Below are positions 17,801-24,916 of a stretch of 64,000 nucleotides of DNA, one piece after another. The position numbers and the translations under genes were made by a program. Positions within the stretch are counted from its first letter, which is position 1. Each line of letters starts with the position of its first letter. Source of the stretch: Filimonas sp. (GTDB lineage: Bacteria > Bacteroidota > Bacteroidia > Chitinophagales > Chitinophagaceae); NCBI GenBank assembly GCA_017306865.1, contig JAFKHH010000012.1, positions 558,001 through 622,000 on the forward strand, given 5' to 3'. Under the pieces are notes generated by a model. It did not search any database. It saw nothing but the letters and a program-made list of their open reading frames with translations, and was not told the DNA's origin.

Positions 17801-18502
17801 ATGCAAGTAACCTCCTTTAAAGAACTGCTAAGGCAAACAGATGAACAGTTTCATAAAGTCGTCCCCTTCAATGCAGCTAAAGACAATCTTTTACGAATGG
17901 ATTTTACAGAGCGGAATACTTCTTTAAATGAAGGTGTGCTTGGTGATGCAGTAAAGTTTGCCGGCTATATTAACGAGCGGTTGAAAAGCGCCCATTGCAA
18001 ATATGGAATAGGCGGTTACAAAGAAAACAGGGTAGTGTACCAGCAACATCCATTATTTAATAATAACGAAGAAGAGCCGCGCAGCATCCACCTGGGTATA
18101 GATATATGGGGAGATGCTGGAACACTTATTTATGCCCCATTAAACGGCACTGTACACAGCTTTGCCAACAACAACAGGCAGGGCGATTATGGCGGTACGA
18201 TCATTTTGCAACACAATTTAAACGGTCTGGTATTTCATAGCCTGTACGGACATCTTTCTACCAATAGCCTGGATGGCCTGGCCAAAGGGAAAAAAATAGC
18301 CAAGGGCGACCTGATGGCTATATTGGGAACAGCCGGAGAGAACGGAGGCTGGCCTCCGCATCTTCATTTTCAGTTGATCCTGGATATGGAAGGGAGAGAA
18401 GGCGATTACCCGGGAGTCTGTAAACCCGGCGAAAAGGAAAAATATGCACTTAACTGCCCCGACCCTGATTTGATATTGGGGATGATGCGATATGCGATAT
18501 AA
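17801..18502 (+). CDS. M23-family metallopeptidase (LytM type), no signal peptide
   Basis: A 233-residue zinc metallopeptidase of the LytM/M23 family. Zinc-binding motifs are intact: HxxxD at His97-Asp101 (HLGID) and HxH at 187-189 (PPHLHF), plus the catalytic His of SLYGHLS at 151. M23 enzymes cleave peptide cross-bridges of peptidoglycan. There is no N-terminal signal or membrane segment, which is unusual for a cell-wall enzyme; the N-terminal ~90 residues are helical. It might act on cytoplasmic or imported muropeptides, or be exported by a route not visible in sequence. Its stop is followed at once by a GTGAA/TTCAC hairpin repeat. Confidence 0.88.
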   Translation: MQVTSFKELLRQTDEQFHKVVPFNAAKDNLLRMDFTERNTSLNEGVLGDAVKFAGYINERLKSAHCKYGIGGYKENRVVYQQHPLFNNNEEEPRSIHLGIDIWGDAGTLIYAPLNGTVHSFANNNRQGDYGGTIILQHNLNGLVFHSLYGHLSTNSLDGLAKGKKIAKGDLMAILGTAGENGGWPPHLHFQLILDMEGREGDYPGVCKPGEKEKYALNCPDPDLILGMMRYAI

Positions 18503-18563
18503 TCGTGAACCGAGAGACGGCAGTCGTCAATAAATTCACGATTATCGTTTGACGATTCACGTT
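18500..18563. repeat. AATCGTGAA...TTCACGATT intergenic repeat
   Basis: AATCGTGAA at 18501-18509 pairs with TTCACGATT at 18535-18543; a further GACGATTCACG follows at about 18551. Same word family as at 5895, 27840, 46490 and 53760. Confidence 0.55.
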
Positions 18564-18591
18564 TCTTTTTTCGCGAGAAACATTACTTTTG
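18562..18591 (+). promoter_or_regulatory. Bacteroidota-type promoter for the OmpA-domain gene
   Basis: TACTTTTG at 18584-18591 matches the -7 element TAnnTTTG, with TTTC at 18562-18565 as a -33 variant and 18 nt between. The ATG is 31 nt downstream. Confidence 0.55.
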
Positions 18592-18622
18592 ACCCACATT
18601 TTACAACGATAAAAAACAAACT

Positions 18623-19285
18623 ATGGCACACCAGAATGACGCTTCGGTGAAACTACCTTATCTGCCTACGGCGATTGCTGCTTTTTTAATTTGTACGCTT
18701 GCTGCTTTTATTGGAAAAAGCTGCCACTATCATCCGCCGCACGAAGATGCTGCAGTACATGCTTCAGCTTCAGGAGAGCATGGGGAACATAGCGAAGCAA
18801 CCGAATCTGCAGAAGCAAAAAAAGAAACAGTAAAAGTGTCTATAGCTGGTGGTGTGGTATTGAATGGGTTTAAAGGTGGTATTGAAGATAAACTGGTAGC
18901 CTTCCTGGGCGATTCTACAACTAAAGGTGGTAAAGACGTTTGGTTCGACTTTGATAACCTGAACTTCAAAACGAATAGCGCTGAAATCACACCGGAAAGC
19001 GACGAGCAGATCAGCAATATTGCTGCTATCCTGAAAGCGTTTCCAAAAACAAAGATCAAGATTGGTGGCTATACAGATAAAACAGGTGATGCTGCTGTAA
19101 ATAAAGCATTGTCTCAAAAAAGAGCGGATGCAGTACTGGCTGCGCTGAAAGTAAAAGGTGCTGATGCTGCACAACTACAGGGCGCTGAAGGCTATGGCGC
19201 TGAGTTTGCAAAAGCCGCGGCTGATGCTCCAGATACAGAAAGACAAAAAGATAGAAGAATATCTGTAGGTGTGAGAGAGAAATAA
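18623..19285 (+). CDS. OmpA-family protein with N-terminal membrane anchor
   Basis: A 220-residue protein: a short cytoplasmic N terminus (MAHQNDASVKLPYLP), one membrane segment (TAIAAFLICTLAAFIGKSC, ~16-34), a His/Ala/Glu-rich linker, then an OmpA C-terminal peptidoglycan-binding domain (~105-218). The domain carries VWFDFDNLNFKTNSAEI, the helix FPKTKIKIGGYTDKTGDAAVNKALSQKRADAV and the final ERQKDRRISV, with the Asp and Arg that contact diaminopimelate. Such proteins tie an inner-membrane component to the cell wall, as in MotB-like or T6SS/T9SS accessory proteins. The partner cannot be named. Its terminator is the large palindrome at 19304-19365. Confidence 0.87.
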   Translation: MAHQNDASVKLPYLPTAIAAFLICTLAAFIGKSCHYHPPHEDAAVHASASGEHGEHSEATESAEAKKETVKVSIAGGVVLNGFKGGIEDKLVAFLGDSTTKGGKDVWFDFDNLNFKTNSAEITPESDEQISNIAAILKAFPKTKIKIGGYTDKTGDAAVNKALSQKRADAVLAALKVKGADAAQLQGAEGYGAEFAKAAADAPDTERQKDRRISVGVREK

Positions 19286-19303
19286 GAATTAGTATATAAG
19301 GTT

Positions 19304-19365
19304 TATAAAGCAGATAGGGTATATAAAGTGGGAATGCTCACTTTATATACCCTATCTGCTTTATA
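19304..19365. repeat. Perfect 27-bp inverted repeat, TATAAAG family
   Basis: Arms 19304-19330 and 19339-19365 are perfectly complementary over 27 bp with an 8-nt loop. Arm words are TATAAAGCAGATAGGG and TATATAAAGTG. The repeat sits between convergent genes (OmpA-domain + and mini membrane protein -) and can act as a bidirectional terminator. Same family as 22020-22081. Confidence 0.9.
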
Positions 19366-19375
19366 TATTTTCGCT

Positions 19376-19537
19376 TTACATACCATTACAAATAGAATAT
19401 CCTATCAGGCATAAAACACCGCTTACCACGAATAACAGTAACCCTCTTTTCCTGGTTGATTTAAAGAGCACACAGCCTATTCCGGCAATAAATGTCAGGA
19501 ATGCGATGATTAGAAATAGTAGCCCAACTGATGCCAT
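19376..19537 (-). CDS. Very small membrane protein (53 aa), last gene of the Lgt-like/radical SAM operon
   Basis: A 53-residue frame from ATG 19537 to TAA 19376. The N-terminal half is one membrane segment (SVGLLFLIIAFLTFIAGIGC), then a basic turn (LFKSTRKRG), then a second hydrophobic stretch (LLLFVVSGVLCLIGYSIC). It starts 12 nt after the stop of the 84-residue membrane protein and is followed at once by the 27-bp palindrome, so it behaves like the last gene of the operon. No family recognised. Supported by position, hydrophobic pattern with charge turn, and tight spacing. Confidence 0.6.
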   Translation of the reverse strand: MASVGLLFLIIAFLTFIAGIGCVLFKSTRKRGLLLFVVSGVLCLIGYSICNGM

Positions 19538-19549
19538 GTTAGCTGATGA

Positions 19550-19804
19550 TTAGTGACCAATAGATAGATTCATCAATATAATGCCGCAAACTGAAGCGCC
19601 TATCAATATAGATAAGCCAAGCCCTACTAAAATGCCCTGGCCTTGCTGCCTGTTCTCCGTACTGATAGCCATAACAATACCAATGATCAGTTCGGCAAAA
19701 AATGCAACAATGGCTAATGCCAGGCCCGGTCCGCTGAAGATCATAAAAGTCAGCACCAGGTTTATCCCCATAACCAGCAGTGCTGTCGACCAAACTTTGC
19801 TCAT
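19550..19804 (-). CDS. Small membrane protein (84 aa) in the radical SAM operon
   Basis: An 84-residue protein with about three hydrophobic segments (TALLVMGINLVLTFMIF, GLALAIVAFFAELIIGIVMAI, ILVGLGLSILIGASVCGIILM) separated by a polar turn (STENRQQGQG). It begins 11 nt downstream of the radical SAM stop, implying translational coupling, and is followed 12 nt later by the 53-residue membrane protein. No family recognised. It could be an accessory or scaffold subunit of the lipid-modifying system suggested by its neighbours, but that is inference from position only. A second frame overlapping the same DNA has no start in a good context and is ignored. Confidence 0.7.
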   Translation of the reverse strand: MSKVWSTALLVMGINLVLTFMIFSGPGLALAIVAFFAELIIGIVMAISTENRQQGQGILVGLGLSILIGASVCGIILMNLSIGH

Positions 19805-19815
19805 GCGTTTAGTAA

Positions 19816-21216
19816 TTAGTGGTTAACTATATTTTCTCTCAGGCGATCTACTATTTCCTCCTTGTTGTCACGATATAGCAGGTTCATTGTTTCAAAAGGA
19901 ATGATCTTACCGTCTTTGCTTACAATATGTACACAGCTTTTTTTAATAGCACGAACATCAAAATCATAAGCATCTATAAACCGCATAATGATAATACGGA
20001 AAAGATTATTATAAGAAAGCCCCGGCGCATGTATCTGCGGCAGGCAACATAACAGCTCCTTGAAATTATTCTCTACACGATCTACAGAGATGCCTGTACT
20101 GAATATCTTTAACATGTGTTGGTGTAGTGCTTCATCCTGTTCATATACGATTGTATTGCGGCTATTGTTCAGTAAGTGTGCGGGATCTACATAACGCGTC
20201 ATTGGAAAAACTTGGCCGCTAAGTTTCAGCGCATAACCCATGATCAACGCATCAGGATTGCAGGGAACGGGGATAAGATCATTGTCCTGGAACACATTTG
20301 TTTGTTCCAGTATCTGTTGTCGCACATCCGTCATAGTTATCCTGTCTGTTGCCGGGTCAAAGTTGTCAATACGCCCGGCAATTTGTGTAGGCTGAAATGT
20401 AACGCCACGCACACATGGTTGCTGTAATGCAAAATCAATGATCTTACCTATCTCGTCATCATTCACACCCTTTTGCAGTGTTACAACCAACGTAGTAGAT
20501 AAGTTGAATTCATTTAAATGCTCCAGCGCTTTCATACGTACATCCGTCAGGTCCTTGCCGCGTAGCTGCATCAGCGCCTCCGGTTTAAATGAATCAAATT
20601 GCAGGTATATTTCAAAGTCCGGCATGTATGATGCCAGTTGCTTTACAAAGTCTTTATCTTTTGCTATACGGATACCATTCGTATTTACCATCAGGTGCCT
20701 GATTGGTTTTTGCTTGGCTATATCCAATATGGCAAAAAAATCGGGATGCACCGTCGGCTCACCACCGCTGATCTGTACCACATCCGGCGAGCCTTCATTT
20801 GCAACAATAATGTCCAGCATCTTTTCTACTTCCTCCACTGTTCTGTGCCTGCCATAGTGCGGAGAGCTCATGGCGTAACAGGTAGGGCAGGTAAGGTTAC
20901 AACGGTCTGTTATCTCTACTATAGTAAGACAACTATGCTGTTCATGGTCATTACATAATCCACAATCATAAGGGCAACCATAATGCGTCTGCGTATTAAA
21001 CTTCAGCGGCATTTCGGAAGGCTTATTATAGTTCCGGATGTTTTTATAATACGCAGCATCTGTAGCTATCAGCACCTTGCTAAATCCATGTTCGCTACAG
21101 TTTTTAAGCATAAACACATGATTGTTTTCAAAGACAATTTTTGCGTCTACCCGTTTCAGGCATTGCGGGCAAAGGCTGATTGTAAAATCGTAGTAAGTGT
21201 ACGGGCGTTCAGGCAT
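19816..21216 (-). CDS. Radical SAM protein of the tetraether/membrane-spanning-lipid synthase (Tes-like) group
   Basis: A 466-residue radical SAM enzyme. The SAM cluster is CNLTCPTC (Cys106, 110, 113), with GGEPTVHP downstream for SAM binding. Upstream is a second cysteine set, HYGCPYDCGLCNDHEQHSC (Cys81, 85, 88, 96), and a third near the N terminus, CPQC (16-19) with Cys40 in KNCSEHG. This three-part layout is the one I know from archaeal tetraether synthase (Tes) and related bacterial enzymes that join lipid alkyl chains. The C-terminal region also carries conserved-looking cysteines (LLCCLP, KKSCVH). The start lies 4 nt after the Lgt-like gene's stop, so the two are coupled. Lipid tail coupling as the reaction is inference; unusual membrane-lipid methylation is an alternative. 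Confidence 0.82.
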   Translation of the reverse strand: MPERPYTYYDFTISLCPQCLKRVDAKIVFENNHVFMLKNCSEHGFSKVLIATDAAYYKNIRNYNKPSEMPLKFNTQTHYGCPYDCGLCNDHEQHSCLTIVEITDRCNLTCPTCYAMSSPHYGRHRTVEEVEKMLDIIVANEGSPDVVQISGGEPTVHPDFFAILDIAKQKPIRHLMVNTNGIRIAKDKDFVKQLASYMPDFEIYLQFDSFKPEALMQLRGKDLTDVRMKALEHLNEFNLSTTLVVTLQKGVNDDEIGKIIDFALQQPCVRGVTFQPTQIAGRIDNFDPATDRITMTDVRQQILEQTNVFQDNDLIPVPCNPDALIMGYALKLSGQVFPMTRYVDPAHLLNNSRNTIVYEQDEALHQHMLKIFSTGISVDRVENNFKELLCCLPQIHAPGLSYNNLFRIIIMRFIDAYDFDVRAIKKSCVHIVSKDGKIIPFETMNLLYRDNKEEIVDRLRENIVNH

Positions 21217-21220
21217 AGCA

Positions 21221-21991
21221 TTAGGTTGTAATCAATAATTTTTTTGGCTGAAGAATGTATCGGTAATAATAAACCAGTCCCAACAGACAAGTTAATTGAA
21301 TTGTGGAAAATGGGATATTAAAGAAATAATGAGGCTTAATAAAATCCAGCAGGAACCTGAATACAAGATAACTGATCATGAACAACTTAAAACGTGCGCC
21401 GTTTTGTAACGGATATTTTTTTTCAAGTCTCACTAACCCTATCCATAACAGCACCAGGAAAACAATCTCGTACAGGCTTACAGGATGTCTTTTTATTCCA
21501 TCACCCAGGTCCATTCCCCAGGGTAGAGCGGTAGGCGTACCATACGTTTCTTCATGTATGCCCATGCTAAAACATCCGATGCGGCCAATGATCAGGGCAA
21601 GTATCATTGGGTAGACAAAGAGATCACCAGATGCCTGTTTTTCTCCAATCATCAGCTTTGCGAGTTCCACGCCAAACAGGCCGCCAAGAAATCCACCAAC
21701 CACAGTTTTATTCAAATAAAAATATAGGAGCTTATTCTCTGCTTGTAGTAATGCCGCAGGGTTTTCAAGGCCTGCAAACAGCCGGCTACCAATGACCGCT
21801 CCGAAAATAGCACCTATAATGATCCAGATCCTGTTTGCCTGCTCAATAGCATCTCCTTGTTGTTTACGCAGATAAATAAAATAACGGAAGCCAATAAAAA
21901 AGGCAAGCACCTCTGTAATAGCATGAAGAGGAATGTGTTTGTCACGTATAACTATTTCTATAGGAAACGTCAATCGGTTAGGTTTATGCAC
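21221..21991 (-). CDS. Divergent prolipoprotein diacylglyceryl transferase (Lgt) family membrane protein
   Basis: A polytopic membrane protein of about 256 residues with Lgt-family landmarks: IGSRLFAGLEN, GRIGCFSMG (equivalent of the GRxGNF signature, ~136-144) and RHPVSLYE (~168-175). Two things depart from true Lgt: the signature Asn is Cys, and the GGMSFHGG-like segment holding the catalytic His of E. coli Lgt reads TVVGGFLGG without a His. So it is probably not a lipoprotein transferase but may still bind phosphatidylglycerol. It is coupled to the Tes-like radical SAM gene. The start is uncertain: the only in-frame ATG (22049-22051) lies inside a terminator-like palindrome, so GTG 21989-21991 is chosen; TTG at 21971-21973 is also possible. 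Confidence 0.78.
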   Translation of the reverse strand: MHKPNRLTFPIEIVIRDKHIPLHAITEVLAFFIGFRYFIYLRKQQGDAIEQANRIWIIIGAIFGAVIGSRLFAGLENPAALLQAENKLLYFYLNKTVVGGFLGGLFGVELAKLMIGEKQASGDLFVYPMILALIIGRIGCFSMGIHEETYGTPTALPWGMDLGDGIKRHPVSLYEIVFLVLLWIGLVRLEKKYPLQNGARFKLFMISYLVFRFLLDFIKPHYFFNIPFSTIQLTCLLGLVYYYRYILQPKKLLITT

Positions 21992-22019
21992 TGCAATATA
22001 ACGTAAAGTATATAAGGTG

Positions 22020-22081
22020 TATAAAGTAGATAAGGTATATAAAGTGAACATTTCAACTTTATATACCTTATCTACTTTATA
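22020..22081. repeat. Perfect 26-bp inverted repeat, TATAAAG family, after lpxC/fabZ
   Basis: Arms 22020-22045 and 22056-22081 are perfectly complementary (26 bp, 10-nt loop), with words TATAAAGTAGATAAGG and TATATAAAGT. It lies just after the lpxC/fabZ stop and before the Lgt-like gene, so it likely ends the lipid A transcript. TACTTAGTACTCGTACTT words follow at about 22088-22105. Confidence 0.9.
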
Positions 22082-22110
22082 AACTTTGTACTTAGTACTC
22101 GTACTTCCTA

Positions 22111-23517
22111 TTATCCTCTCTTCACTACCTGTGCTACCAGGTCTGCCTCTGTAGTTACTTTGCCATTTACATATACCGTACCACGCATTTCGCAGATACC
22201 ACGGCGGATTGGCGCAGCCAGTTCCATCTTCAGCAACATCGTATCACCCGGTACTACCTTTTGTTTAAACTTACAATTGTCTATTTTCAGGAAGTAGGTA
22301 TCGTACTGACCTTCCGGCATTGCATTAATACAAAGAATGCCTCCTGTTTGCGCCAGCGCTTCTATCTGTAATACACCCGGCATTACAGGGTTGCCAGGAA
22401 AGTGTCCCTGGAAAAACCACTCATTGAAAGTTACATTTTTTACACCAACGATCGAGGTATCAGTCAGCTCAATCACCTTGTCCAACAACAGGAAAGGGAA
22501 ACGGTGAGGCAATGTTTTTTCAATATGCTCCAGTCCATACACAGGTGGCTGTGATGGATTGTAAACAGGCACATCTTTTACATGCTTATTCTTCTTGATG
22601 TATTGCTTGATCTTTTTGGCAAAGTCTACGTTTGAGCTGTGGCCCGGACGGTTTGCAATAATGCGCGCTTTAATAGGATAACCAATTAGTGCCAGGTCGC
22701 CCACTACATCCAGCAGTTTATGACGAGCCGGTTCATTTGCAAAACGCAACTCCAGGTTATTCAGGTAGCCCTCATTCTTTACTTCTATCTTATCACGGCC
22801 AAATGCTTTGGCAAGGCGGGACATTTCAGCATCCGTAACAGGCTTGTCTACGATCACGATAGCGTTGTTGATATCGCCACCTTTGATCAGGTTGTTATCG
22901 ATCAGCATTTCCAGCTCGTGCAGGAAGCTGAATGTGCGGCACGGAGCAATTTCAGCTTTGAAATCGCCCATCTTTTTCAGTTGTGCATATTGTGTCCCCA
23001 GTACAGGGCTGTTGAAGTCGATCAATGTGGTAATCTGGTATTCTATGGCAGGTAATGCCACCATTTCTACACGCTTCACCTCATCATAATGGTAAATATT
23101 TTCGTCCAGGCTATACCAGGCCTTTGCTGCTTCCTGCTCCGCTACGCCTACTTCCTCTATCAGTTCTATAAACGGCTGAGAGCTACCATCCATAATCGGT
23201 ATTTCAGGCCCGTTCAGTTCTATCAATACATTATCTACACCCATACCCACCAACGCTGCGAGCAAATGCTCTACAGTGCTTACGCGGGCATCACCCACCT
23301 GTAACGTAGTACCACGGCTTGTATCTGTTACAAGGTCACAATCTGCCTTGATCACCGGCTGGTTAGGCAGGTCAATACGTTGGAATTGAATGCCAAAACC
23401 CGGATTTGCCGGTTTTAATGTCATATCTACCAATATACCTGTATGCAGGCCCGTACCGCTAATGCTCAGTGAAGCACTTAACGTATGCTGTTTGTCTGGA
23501 TTAAAGTTTACGTCCAT
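22111..23517 (-). CDS. lpxC/fabZ: Bifunctional LpxC deacetylase / FabZ dehydratase
   Basis: A 468-residue fusion. Residues ~1-305 are LpxC, the zinc deacetylase of the committed step of lipid A synthesis: SGTGLHTG, VEHLLAALVGMGVDN (zinc His), the ELNGPEIPIMDGSS segment, and the HKLLDVVGDLALIG segment with zinc ligands His and Asp. Residues ~325-468 are FabZ, the 3-hydroxyacyl-ACP dehydratase: LPHRFPFLLLDKV with the catalytic His, and GHFPGNPVMPGVLQIEALAQ with the catalytic Glu. The fusion is characteristic of Bacteroidota. lpxA, which normally follows, is not present in this window. Confidence 0.97.
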   Translation of the reverse strand: MDVNFNPDKQHTLSASLSISGTGLHTGILVDMTLKPANPGFGIQFQRIDLPNQPVIKADCDLVTDTSRGTTLQVGDARVSTVEHLLAALVGMGVDNVLIELNGPEIPIMDGSSQPFIELIEEVGVAEQEAAKAWYSLDENIYHYDEVKRVEMVALPAIEYQITTLIDFNSPVLGTQYAQLKKMGDFKAEIAPCRTFSFLHELEMLIDNNLIKGGDINNAIVIVDKPVTDAEMSRLAKAFGRDKIEVKNEGYLNNLELRFANEPARHKLLDVVGDLALIGYPIKARIIANRPGHSSNVDFAKKIKQYIKKNKHVKDVPVYNPSQPPVYGLEHIEKTLPHRFPFLLLDKVIELTDTSIVGVKNVTFNEWFFQGHFPGNPVMPGVLQIEALAQTGGILCINAMPEGQYDTYFLKIDNCKFKQKVVPGDTMLLKMELAAPIRRGICEMRGTVYVNGKVTTEADLVAQVVKRG

Positions 23518-23718
23518 AATGTTTAATTAGAGCCATTACCGTTGAAATCTCCCTTTGTGGCAGATTAGAGCCTGTTACATATTAAGACCGGAGAAATACG
23601 AAAAATATTACCCGGCAGTTGTTCCTCTGTACTCTTTTAATGTCCCGCTTTGCGGGGCCCCGTTCAACGGTAAAATCTTTGAGCGGCAAAAATAAGGCTT
23701 TTGAAGATGTAGAAGGGG

Positions 23719-23786
23719 AATGTATGATGTTAGATGTACGATGTAACGCAATAGTATGTTACATCGTACATCTAACATCATACATT
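23719..23786. repeat. Perfect 29-bp inverted repeat between lpxD and lpxC/fabZ
   Basis: Arms 23719-23747 and 23758-23786 are perfectly complementary over 29 bp with a 10-nt loop. The arm is made of near-repeats (TGTATGATG, TTAGATGTACGATG). It follows the lpxD stop on the minus strand and probably separates lpxD and lpxC/fabZ transcripts. Confidence 0.9.
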
Positions 23787-23788
23787 AT

Positions 23789-24835
23789 TTATACTTTTTC
23801 TGCTAGTAACTGTTGAACTAGTTTTTCCAGCTCTGCTATGCGTTTTTCCATTTCCGGCAGGTTACGGCTAAGCGCCTGGCTGCGCAGGGCACTTGTATAA
23901 TCGTGTGCCGGAGAGCCTGTAACGGCTGAGTTCGGTGTTTTGATGGACTTGCTCACACCGCTTTGAGCGTTGATCTTGCTGCCATCGGCAATTTGTATAT
24001 GGCCTACAATACCGGCTTGCCCGCCGATCATTGCATTACTGCCTATTTTGGTACTGCCGCTAATGCCAGCCTGGGCCGCTATTACAGTATTGTTACCTAC
24101 CTCTACATTGTGAGCTATCTGGATCAGGTTGTCCAGTTTGGCACCGGAATGAATAATAGTGGAACCGATCGTAGCACGGTCAATAGCCGCATTAGCCCCG
24201 ATCTCTACATAATCTTCCACCACCACATTACCTATCTGAGGCACCTTTTTGTATGTGCCATCAGCCTGTGGCGCAAACCCAAAGCCATCACCGCCAATTA
24301 CAGTGCCTGCGTGTATGGTTACATTTTTACCGATCACACAATCATGATAGATCTTCACACCCGGGTGTAAGATCGTATTGTCGTTTATGCTCGCATTGTT
24401 ACCGATAAACGCTCCAGGGAATATTTTTACATTGTTGCCAATGCGTACATTTTCACCTATAAAAGCAAAAGCACCCACATATACATTTTCACCCAGTTTA
24501 GCAGTAGCTGCTATGTAACTTGGCTGTTGTATGCCGCTCAGTTGTTGCGTAGCAATCTCCTGGTATTTATGCAATAAAGTAGCGAATGCTGAATAGGCAT
24601 CCGGTACACGGATCAGCGCAGCTTCCAGCGGGGCTTTCAGTTCCAGGTTTTCATTGATGATGATCACTGAAGCCGCAGTGGTATATAAATAATCTTCGTA
24701 TTTGGGATTGGCTAAAAAAGCAAGCTGTCCGGCCTTAGCTTCTTCTATTTTACCAAAAGAGCTGACCGTTTTATTACCGTCGCCTTCTACACGGCCATTA
24801 ATCAACATGGCTATTTGTGCGGCACTAAATTGCAT
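23789..24835 (-). CDS. lpxD: UDP-3-O-acylglucosamine N-acyltransferase
   Basis: A 348-residue acyltransferase that adds the second 3-hydroxyacyl chain to UDP-glucosamine in lipid A synthesis. The N-terminal ~100 residues form the uridine-binding domain (VSSFGKIEEAKAGQLAFLANPKY). The middle is a left-handed beta helix of hexapeptide repeats (~105-310: IGENVRIGNNVKIFPGAFIG, IGKNVTIHAGTVIGGDGFGFAP), including the catalytic His in LIQIAHNVEVG. The C terminus is a helix (RIAELEKLVQQLLAEKV). It lies downstream of the HD phosphohydrolase and upstream of lpxC/fabZ, the standard Bacteroidota order. Its terminator is the 29-bp palindrome. Confidence 0.97.
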   Translation of the reverse strand: MQFSAAQIAMLINGRVEGDGNKTVSSFGKIEEAKAGQLAFLANPKYEDYLYTTAASVIIINENLELKAPLEAALIRVPDAYSAFATLLHKYQEIATQQLSGIQQPSYIAATAKLGENVYVGAFAFIGENVRIGNNVKIFPGAFIGNNASINDNTILHPGVKIYHDCVIGKNVTIHAGTVIGGDGFGFAPQADGTYKKVPQIGNVVVEDYVEIGANAAIDRATIGSTIIHSGAKLDNLIQIAHNVEVGNNTVIAAQAGISGSTKIGSNAMIGGQAGIVGHIQIADGSKINAQSGVSKSIKTPNSAVTGSPAHDYTSALRSQALSRNLPEMEKRIAELEKLVQQLLAEKV

Positions 24836-24916
24836 AAGTAAATATTTTCTTTATACACGTGTTACTCAGCGTGTAATATAATTGTTTTAATGAAGGGGCG
24901 GTGTTAATCATAGTTA

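Noticed and set aside
21221-21991. Calling the Lgt-family protein lgt
   Set aside because: The catalytic His segment and the Asn of the signature are missing, so true lipoprotein transferase activity is doubtful.
22120-22140. CRISPR-like direct repeats among intergenic words
   Set aside because: The repeated words are not evenly spaced, have no spacers of constant length and no cas genes are present.
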